From assembly GCF_000164865.1 (NCBI RefSeq), contig NC_014618.1:2542001-2606000 (forward strand): a DNA stretch of 64,000 nt, written 5' to 3'. Under the pieces are notes generated by a model. That model was not told the DNA's origin. It saw nothing but the letters and a program-made list of their open reading frames with translations, and did not search any database. The stretch's first letter is position 1. The number at the start of each line of letters is the position of its first letter. Shown here piece after piece: positions 62,979-64,000 of this stretch. The position numbers and the translations under genes are program-made. Source of the DNA: [Enterobacter] lignolyticus SCF1 (GTDB lineage: Bacteria; Pseudomonadota; Gammaproteobacteria; Enterobacterales; Enterobacteriaceae).

Positions 62979-63911
62979 CGACGGTTTCGCATCCACCGCA
63001 AGCCAGGTCGGGCCGTCGAGATCGGCGAAACGCGCCTGCGGCGTAAGCGGCAGCGCGGCGGCAATCGCCCGCGAGGTGCACAGCATGCAGCCGAGCATCA
63101 ACCCATACCCCTGCGCGCTGGCCTCCGCGGCAAGCGCCAGCGCCTCGGTCAATCCGCCGGTTTTATCGAGCTTGATGTTAACCATGTCATAGCGTCCCGC
63201 CAGCCCCGGCAGGCTGTCGCGGGTGTGGCAGCTTTCGTCGGCGCAGATGGGCAGCGGGTGGATAAAATGCGCCAGCGCCTCGTCTTCCCCTGCCGGCAGC
63301 GGCTGCTCAAGCATTGCGACATTGAGATCCGCCAGCAGCTGGCAGCGGGCGGCCAGGCCGTCGCTGCGCCAGGACTCATTGGCATCGACAATAAGCGTCG
63401 CCTCGGGGACGGCGGCGCGGATGGCGAACATGCGTTCGCTGATCAGGTGGTCATCCAGCTTCACCTTCAGCAGGCGCGCGCCGGTCTGCCAGAGCGTTTT
63501 GGCGCTGTTGGCCATCTGGTCCGGAGTGCCTATCACCACCGTTTGCGCCGTGGTCACGCTGGCAGGCAGCGTCACGCCCAGCAGCGCGCTCAGGCTTTTC
63601 TGCGCCCTGCGCGCCGCCAGATCCCACAGCGCGCAGTCGATGGCGTTACGCGCGGCGCCCGCGGGCAGCAGCAATTGCAGCATTTCCCGGCTGGCGCCGG
63701 CTTCCAGCGCGTCGCACGCCGTAGTGACCTGCGCCATCACCGACACGATGCTTTCGCCGTAGCGTGGATACGGCGTGCATTCCCCTATGCCTTTAACGCC
63801 GTCCTCTTCGATTTCCACGACCACCACCTTCGCCTCGCTGCGGCTGCCGCGCGCAATAACGAACGGCGTATGCAGCGGCCAGGCTTCCTCATACACTCTC
63901 AAACTTCTCAT
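62946..63911 (-). CDS. ycjG: L-Ala-D/L-Glu epimerase
   Basis: 321-residue enolase-superfamily enzyme converting L-Ala-D-Glu from murein to L-Ala-L-Glu. Catalytic Lys in LLKVKLDD, metal ligands in LIVDANE, LEQPLPAGED and ICADES, and the second Lys in NIKLDKTGG. Start at MRSLRVYEEAW gives the E. coli length. It ends within the convergent mpaA coding region. The right edge beyond it is the divergent promoter region where E. coli places tpx. Confidence 0.95.
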   Translation of the reverse strand: MRSLRVYEEAWPLHTPFVIARGSRSEAKVVVVEIEEDGVKGIGECTPYPRYGESIVSVMAQVTTACDALEAGASREMLQLLLPAGAARNAIDCALWDLAARRAQKSLSALLGVTLPASVTTAQTVVIGTPDQMANSAKTLWQTGARLLKVKLDDHLISERMFAIRAAVPEATLIVDANESWRSDGLAARCQLLADLNVAMLEQPLPAGEDEALAHFIHPLPICADESCHTRDSLPGLAGRYDMVNIKLDKTGGLTEALALAAEASAQGYGLMLGCMLCTSRAIAAALPLTPQARFADLDGPTWLAVDAKPSLRFSSGTLHL

Positions 63912-64000
63912 TCCCTGCACCTCTTCGGCCAGACACAAAAGGATTTGCCGTGCTCGCTATTGATGGCATACACTAGCCACGACGTTAACTATATGTAAAC

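Noticed and set aside
1..64000. CRISPR arrays, insertion sequences, tRNA or rRNA genes, integrons
   Set aside because: Scanned by eye for spaced direct repeats, transposase motifs and tRNA cloverleaf signatures; none was seen.

Overview
The window reads as chromosomal DNA of a gamma-proteobacterium in the Enterobacteriaceae. Gene content and order closely follow the Escherichia coli segment that runs from hrpA through the paa cluster, ldhA, nifJ/ompN, ttcA, zntB and dgcM to mppA-mpaA-ycjG. The base composition is richer in G+C than E. coli, and the accessory genes fit the Klebsiella/Raoultella/Kosakonia/Enterobacter side of the family. The genus is not decided from sequence alone. No rRNA, tRNA, CRISPR array, insertion sequence or prophage was seen.

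Layout. Positions 1-5.4 kb hold a DppA-type peptide-binding protein (cut by the left edge), a divergent peptidase T paralogue, tehAB and ydcK. Positions 5.4-10.1 kb hold the RNA helicase hrpA and the azoreductase azoR. Positions 10.1-23.6 kb hold a complete phenylacetate catabolic cluster: paaABCDEFGHIJK on the minus strand, paaX and paaY beyond it, and paaZ divergent. Positions 23.8-29.8 kb hold the feeder pathway: tynA (amine oxidase), feaB (phenylacetaldehyde dehydrogenase), feaR (activator), and an unnamed oxidoreductase between tynA and feaB. Phenylethylamine is thus converted to phenylacetaldehyde, phenylacetate, phenylacetyl-CoA, ring epoxide, oxepin-CoA, and finally acetyl-CoA plus succinyl-CoA.

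Positions 29.8-33 kb hold the ydbH-ynbE-ydbL envelope lipid-homeostasis operon, followed by ldhA, hslJ and ydbJ. Positions 35-42.7 kb hold two OmpC/OmpF-type porins flanking a glycine-zipper gene and the pyruvate:flavodoxin oxidoreductase nifJ. The sRNA gene micC lies in its usual place beside ompN. A second, unnamed, divergent sRNA-like unit lies upstream of the extra porin and carries perfect complementarity to what I recall as the ompC start region. Positions 42.7-47 kb are more AT-rich and accessory: an unrecognised beta-rich protein, ttcA, a phosphoethanolamine transferase and a 47-residue proline-rich protein. The latter two sit where E. coli has dbpA. They are followed by fnrS (with an FNR box) and zntB.

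Positions 48-52.3 kb are a signalling cluster: a membrane diguanylate cyclase, a chemoreceptor without a periplasmic domain, and dgcM. Positions 52.4-59.7 kb are accessory: a TetR regulator divergent from ytcA-mdtN-mdtO (no mdtP), then ascF (no ascB or ascG) followed by a third porin. Positions 59.8-64 kb hold a DJ-1/PfpI protein and the murein-peptide recycling genes mppA, mpaA and ycjG.

Most of the window is ordinary core genome. The points most worth checking are the unnamed porin-linked sRNA unit at about 35.33-35.45 kb, the small proline-rich gene next to fnrS, the orphan ascF-porin pair, the unrecognised gene upstream of ttcA, and an oxidoreductase whose start codon abuts the feaB terminator.
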